DNA from: Caldicoprobacter algeriensis
GTDB taxonomy: Bacteria; Bacillota; Clostridia; Caldicoprobacterales; Caldicoprobacteraceae
Assembly: GCF_023838525.1 (NCBI RefSeq)
Contig: NZ_JAHUQD010000003.1
Span: 124,001 to 188,000 of the forward strand
Direction of reading: 5' to 3'
DNA length: 64,000 nt
Position numbers and translations under genes: made by a program. The notes under the pieces were generated by a model. That model did no database searches. It was not told the origin of the DNA and saw only the letters and a list, made by a program, of their open reading frames with translations. Of this stretch, positions 60,364 to 64,000 are shown piece after piece (the first letter of the stretch is position 1; every line of letters starts with the position of its first letter).

Positions 60364-63192
60364 ATGGTTGACGGCAAGGTAATTTATGTAAAAGGCGCCA
60401 GAGAGCACAACTTAAAAAACATAGACGTGGTGATTCCCCGGGATAAGCTGGTGGTGGTGACCGGGCTCAGCGGCTCCGGTAAGTCCTCGCTGGCTTTTGA
60501 TACCCTGTATGCCGAGGGGCAGCGACGGTATATAGAATCGCTGTCGGCGTATGCCCGGCAATTTTTGGGACAGATGGAAAAGCCGGATGTGGACTACATC
60601 GAGGGGCTTTCGCCCGCCATATCCATTGATCAAAAAACCCCGCGCAGGAATCCCCGCTCTACGGTGGGAACGGTTACCGAGATATACGATTACCTTCGCC
60701 TTTTGTTTGCCAGAATAGGCACTCCTCATTGCCCTAACTGTGGCAGGGAGATCCAGCAACAGACGGTTGAACAGATGGTGGATTACATCATGGGAATGGA
60801 GGAAGGAACCAGGATTCAGCTTCTGGCTCCTCTGGTGCGTGGCCGGAAAGGGGAGTATGTACGCCTGCTTGAGGACATAAGGAAGGAAGGCTATGTGCGG
60901 GTTCGGATAGATGGGGATATGCGTGAGCTTTCGGAGGAGATAAAGCTGGATAGGAACAAGAAGCACACCATTGAGGTGGTGGTCGATCGGCTTGTTGTAA
61001 GGAAGGGCATTGAACAGAGGCTGACCGATTCGTTGGAGACGGTACTTAACTTAAGCGATGGGTTGGCAGTTGTGGACGTGATTGGGGGGCAGGAGATACT
61101 ATTCAGCCAAAAGTACGCCTGCCCTGAGTGCGGGATCAGCATAGAGGAGTTGACTCCTCGGCTGTTTTCGTTCAACAGCCCTTTTGGAGCTTGTCCCAAC
61201 TGTCACGGGTTGGGCGTTTTGATGGAGATTGACCCCGATCTGATAATTCCCAACCCTTCTTTGAGTTTGGCAGAGGGGGCAATTGCCGTTCCTGGATGGA
61301 ACAGCGGCAACGGGGATAGCATGGCCAGGATGTTTTTGGAGGCGCTGGCCGAGCATTACGGTTTTAGCCTGGACACCCCTGTTGAAGACCTGCCGGAAGA
61401 GGTTATTGATATCATCTTATATGGTACCAGGGGGGAGAAGATTAGGGTTAAGTATGACCGCAATGGTTCGGGCTATTTTATGGCCCCCTTTGAGGGTATA
61501 ATCCCTAACCTGCAGCGGCGTTATCGTGAAACCGATTCGGATTTAGCCCGTGAGGAGATTGAAGCATACATGGGTAGCACCCCTTGCCCTGTTTGTAAAG
61601 GCGCCAGGTTAAAGCCCGAAGCTCTGGCCGTCACGGTGGGGGGGCTCAACATATACCAGGTGACCAATCTGTCGGTCAAGGAGCTCCTGGATTTCATCGA
61701 TGGCCTTAAGCTTACGCCTACGCAACAGCTGATTGCCCATCAGATACTCAAGGAAATCCGCTCTCGACTCCAATTCATGGTGGATGTGGGGCTTGATTAT
61801 CTGACTTTGTCGCGCCCTGCAGGAACGTTGTCGGGTGGTGAGGCTCAGCGCATCAGGCTGGCTACGCAAATTGGGTCCAGCCTGGTTGGGGTGCTCTATA
61901 TACTGGACGAGCCCAGCATAGGCCTGCATCAGCGAGATAATGAGAGGCTGATACGCACTTTGAAGCGACTGAGGGATCTAGGCAATACCGTAGTCGTTGT
62001 GGAGCACGACGAAGAGACTATACGCTCGGCTGATTACATCATAGACATGGGGCCAGGGGCCGGGGCGCATGGTGGCCGGGTGGTTGCTGCCGGTACCGTC
62101 GAGGATATTATGAATTCCCCCGAGTCCATCACTGGGCAGTATTTGAGCGGCAAAAAGAGGATAGAGGTTCCCGCCGTGCGAAGGCAGCCCAGCGGCAAAT
62201 GGCTTGAGGTTGTGGGAGCCAGCGAACACAACTTAAAAAATATAAACGTCAGAATACCGCTGGGGGTAATGACGTGTGTGACCGGCGTTTCTGGCTCGGG
62301 CAAGAGCACTCTGGTGAACGAGATCCTCTACAAGGCGCTGGCCAAAGAGCTCAACCGCGCAAGCGTAAAGCCGGGACGGTATGAAAGGATATTGGGGCTC
62401 GAACACCTCGATAAGGTTATAAACATCGACCAGTCTCCAATAGGCAGGACGCCGCGTTCTAACCCTGCCACCTATACAGGCGTGTTCGATTATATACGCG
62501 AAGTCTTTGCCATGACCAGCGATGCAAAGGTAAGGGGATACAACAAAGGGCGTTTCAGCTTTAACGTCAAAGGGGGTCGCTGCGAAGCCTGCCGAGGCGA
62601 TGGCATTATAAAGATCGAGATGCAATTTTTATCGGATGTTTACGTGCCCTGTGAGGTGTGTAAGGGGAAGCGGTATAACCGTGAGACGTTGCAGGTAAAA
62701 TACAAGGGCAAGAATATAGCTGATGTGCTGGATATGACGGTAGAGGAGGCTATGGAGTTCTTCGAGAACATCCCGAGGATTCACAGGAAGCTGCAAACCT
62801 TGTATGACGTGGGACTGGGCTACATCAAGCTTGGACAACCATCAACCACCCTGTCCGGCGGTGAAGCCCAGAGGGTTAAGCTGGCAACCGAGCTGAGCAA
62901 GAGAAGTACCGGTCGTACCATATATATACTGGACGAGCCCACCACCGGCTTGCACATTGCCGACGTTCACAGGCTGATCGATATCCTGCACAGGCTGGCC
63001 GATGGAGGGAACACCGTGGTGGTCATCGAGCACAATTTGGATGTGATAAAGACGGCCGACTACATCATCGATTTGGGGCCGGAAGGCGGAGAAAGGGGTG
63101 GAATGATAGTGGCCCAGGGCACCCCCGAAGAGGTGGCAAATGTGGAGGGCAGCTATACCGGCAAATTTTTAAGGCAGGTACTCAATATGTGA
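60364..63192 (+). CDS. uvrA: Excinuclease ABC subunit A
   Basis: UvrA is the damage-recognition ATPase of nucleotide excision repair. The 942 residues are full length: Walker [10 protein letters not shown] (about 32-40) and GVSGSGKST (about 640-648), two signatures LSGGEAQR, Walker [11 protein letters not shown] and LDEPTTGLH. It has three zinc modules: CPNCGREI with the UvrB-binding region, CPECG...CPNCHG, and CEACRGDG...CEVCKGKR. All key residues are intact. The ATG at 60364 is preceded by AAAGAGGG at rather long distance (about 14 bases). A terminator upstream makes it a separate unit; no uvrB lies in the window. Confidence 0.98.
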   Translation: MVDGKVIYVKGAREHNLKNIDVVIPRDKLVVVTGLSGSGKSSLAFDTLYAEGQRRYIESLSAYARQFLGQMEKPDVDYIEGLSPAISIDQKTPRRNPRSTVGTVTEIYDYLRLLFARIGTPHCPNCGREIQQQTVEQMVDYIMGMEEGTRIQLLAPLVRGRKGEYVRLLEDIRKEGYVRVRIDGDMRELSEEIKLDRNKKHTIEVVVDRLVVRKGIEQRLTDSLETVLNLSDGLAVVDVIGGQEILFSQKYACPECGISIEELTPRLFSFNSPFGACPNCHGLGVLMEIDPDLIIPNPSLSLAEGAIAVPGWNSGNGDSMARMFLEALAEHYGFSLDTPVEDLPEEVIDIILYGTRGEKIRVKYDRNGSGYFMAPFEGIIPNLQRRYRETDSDLAREEIEAYMGSTPCPVCKGARLKPEALAVTVGGLNIYQVTNLSVKELLDFIDGLKLTPTQQLIAHQILKEIRSRLQFMVDVGLDYLTLSRPAGTLSGGEAQRIRLATQIGSSLVGVLYILDEPSIGLHQRDNERLIRTLKRLRDLGNTVVVVEHDEETIRSADYIIDMGPGAGAHGGRVVAAGTVEDIMNSPESITGQYLSGKKRIEVPAVRRQPSGKWLEVVGASEHNLKNINVRIPLGVMTCVTGVSGSGKSTLVNEILYKALAKELNRASVKPGRYERILGLEHLDKVINIDQSPIGRTPRSNPATYTGVFDYIREVFAMTSDAKVRGYNKGRFSFNVKGGRCEACRGDGIIKIEMQFLSDVYVPCEVCKGKRYNRETLQVKYKGKNIADVLDMTVEEAMEFFENIPRIHRKLQTLYDVGLGYIKLGQPSTTLSGGEAQRVKLATELSKRSTGRTIYILDEPTTGLHIADVHRLIDILHRLADGGNTVVVIEHNLDVIKTADYIIDLGPEGGERGGMIVAQGTPEEVANVEGSYTGKFLRQVLNM

Positions 63193-63210
63193 AAAAGTAG
63201 AAAGGATGTG

Positions 63211-63534
63211 ATGTGTGTGGAAAGAGCTTTTCGCTATCAGACCGGCGAGACGGATGAAATCGTTAAAGAGTTGCGGCAAAAGGGCTGCGTAGAGGTGGAT
63301 GTGGATTCGGAGGACAAAATAAAGCCGTTTTTGAAGGATTTGGAACGGTATGGCATATATGAACGCAGCGACATTCCCTGGGACTACGAAGCCATAAGCT
63401 TCTTTGAAAATCAGGACTTTTTATGCAGGGTACAGGTGGAGGATCTCGCTTGCCAGCCGCCAAAATCTGGATTGTTTATAGATTTTTACAGCGAGTATAT
63501 TGAAGACAATTATGATGATATATTTTGGGGTTGA
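63211..63534 (+). CDS. Small conserved acidic protein, unknown function
   Basis: I do not recognise this roughly 107-residue acidic cytosolic protein. It begins with FRYQTGETDEIVKELRQKGCVEV and has an aromatic-acidic C-terminus (FIDFYSEYIEDNYDDIFWG). No membrane segment or catalytic motif is visible. The start could be GTG 63208, ATG 63211 or GTG 63217, behind AAAGGA. It follows uvrA by 18 bases and may share its transcript. Confidence 0.6.
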   Translation: MCVERAFRYQTGETDEIVKELRQKGCVEVDVDSEDKIKPFLKDLERYGIYERSDIPWDYEAISFFENQDFLCRVQVEDLACQPPKSGLFIDFYSEYIEDNYDDIFWG

Positions 63535-63616
63535 GATCTGTTTTACAGGGACAGCGTATGTTGATACAAATAAATTGTGTTTGAGAAGAGTACTCAGACG
63601 CAAGTTGCATTTATGC

Positions 63617-63997
63617 CTAAAGTATGTTTACAAGGCACAGGGATTCCTTTTGTGGAATGTGGACTATAAAAAGCCTGAGAGCCGAGATTTCGGACAGTGA
63701 GTCGGCCTTTGCCTTAAGGTTTACCAGCTGTTTTACCCTTGCCAGCGTTGCATCGATATTGTCTATTTCTTCATGGTTGATAAATATCTGCCAGGAATTT
63801 TTGTTTTTTCCCCACAGCCGTGTGAAAGATTCTAGCTCCTCGTTAGCCATCTCCCAGTTATCGTTTTTGATGGCCGATTCCAGGTTGCTCAGGCTTTGTT
63901 CTAACTTTTCGGCGGAGGTCGCAAGGCTGTGCTGGGTCCAGACCGCAAAGCCGATAAAAATGATGGTTATTGCTACCATTATCAGGGGTATTTTCAA
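63617..63997 (-). CDS. DUF4363-like membrane-anchored protein (start at window edge)
   Basis: The 126-residue frame has one N-terminal membrane helix (IPLIMVAITIIFIGFAVWTQH) and a helical coiled-coil-prone domain (KLEQSLSNLESAIKNDNWEMANEELESF, then RVKQLVNLKAKADSLSEISALRLFI), the pattern of DUF4363 proteins often found near DUF421 genes in spore formers. The start at 63997 (TTG) is at the window edge, so its ribosome binding site, and possibly a few residues, lie outside. It converges on the small gene after uvrA. Confidence 0.7.
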   Translation of the reverse strand: MKIPLIMVAITIIFIGFAVWTQHSLATSAEKLEQSLSNLESAIKNDNWEMANEELESFTRLWGKNKNSWQIFINHEEIDNIDATLARVKQLVNLKAKADSLSEISALRLFIVHIPQKESLCLVNIL

Positions 63998-64000
63998 TGA

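Overview
The window looks like a chromosome segment of an anaerobic, probably spore-forming, low-to-medium GC Gram-positive bacterium of the Clostridia. Supporting signs are strong purine-rich ribosome binding sites, frequent GTG/TTG starts, a SleB-type cortex-lytic hydrolase, the oxygen-independent thiamine route (radical-SAM ThiH rather than ThiO), a type III pantothenate kinase, a TrpP-type tryptophan transporter and a heterodimeric ABC exporter. I cannot name the species from sequence alone. No rRNA, tRNA or CRISPR array was seen.

Layout. 1-6.3 kb: two tandem M42 aminopeptidases, an SNF2 helicase with its SWIM-domain partner, and a LacI regulator with a readable promoter and operator. 6.5-11.1 kb: a cortex-lytic hydrolase, trpP, nagA and an MFS permease. 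11.1-15.6 kb (minus): a moxR / DUF58 / transglutaminase operon with overlapping stops and starts. 16-21.8 kb: birA, a P1-family peptidase and the two halves of an asymmetric ABC exporter. 22.3-25.2 kb: a decayed vanZ-like gene, a DUF3343 gene, and a pantothenate module (ECF S component plus coaX) behind a leader that can fold in two exclusive ways. 25.3-31.4 kb (minus): a thiamine operon, promoter - TPP riboswitch - terminator - thiS-thiG-thiH-thiF-thiD2/thiE, then thiC.

31.4-46.9 kb: remnants of two ABC-2 permeases with twin palindromic operators upstream, an RND efflux pair, two AEC-family carriers around a pair of Gfo/Idh/MocA oxidoreductases and a hexapeptide acyltransferase, and a divergent AraC regulator / GH42 beta-galactosidase pair with direct repeats between them. 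46.9-51.2 kb: a family-3 glycoside hydrolase gene reduced to its two ends, with a roughly 3.2 kb transposon between them. The transposon encodes a zinc-ribbon protein, a DDE transposase, an ATPase that has lost its catalytic half, and a small accessory protein. Its ends carry repeated 9-bp sites, as in Tn7/Tn5053/Mu-type elements.

51.2-58.7 kb is a visibly AT-richer catabolic island: IclR regulator, DHDPS/NAL-type aldolase, a complete TRAP transporter (DctP-DctQ-DctM) and two URO-D-superfamily proteins that carry an H-x-C zinc motif typical of cobalamin-dependent methyltransferases. Hairpins separate the cistrons. This combination is the best candidate for an undescribed pathway. 58.8-64 kb returns to housekeeping genes: a secreted NagZ-like glycosidase, uvrA, a small conserved gene and a DUF4363 gene at the edge.
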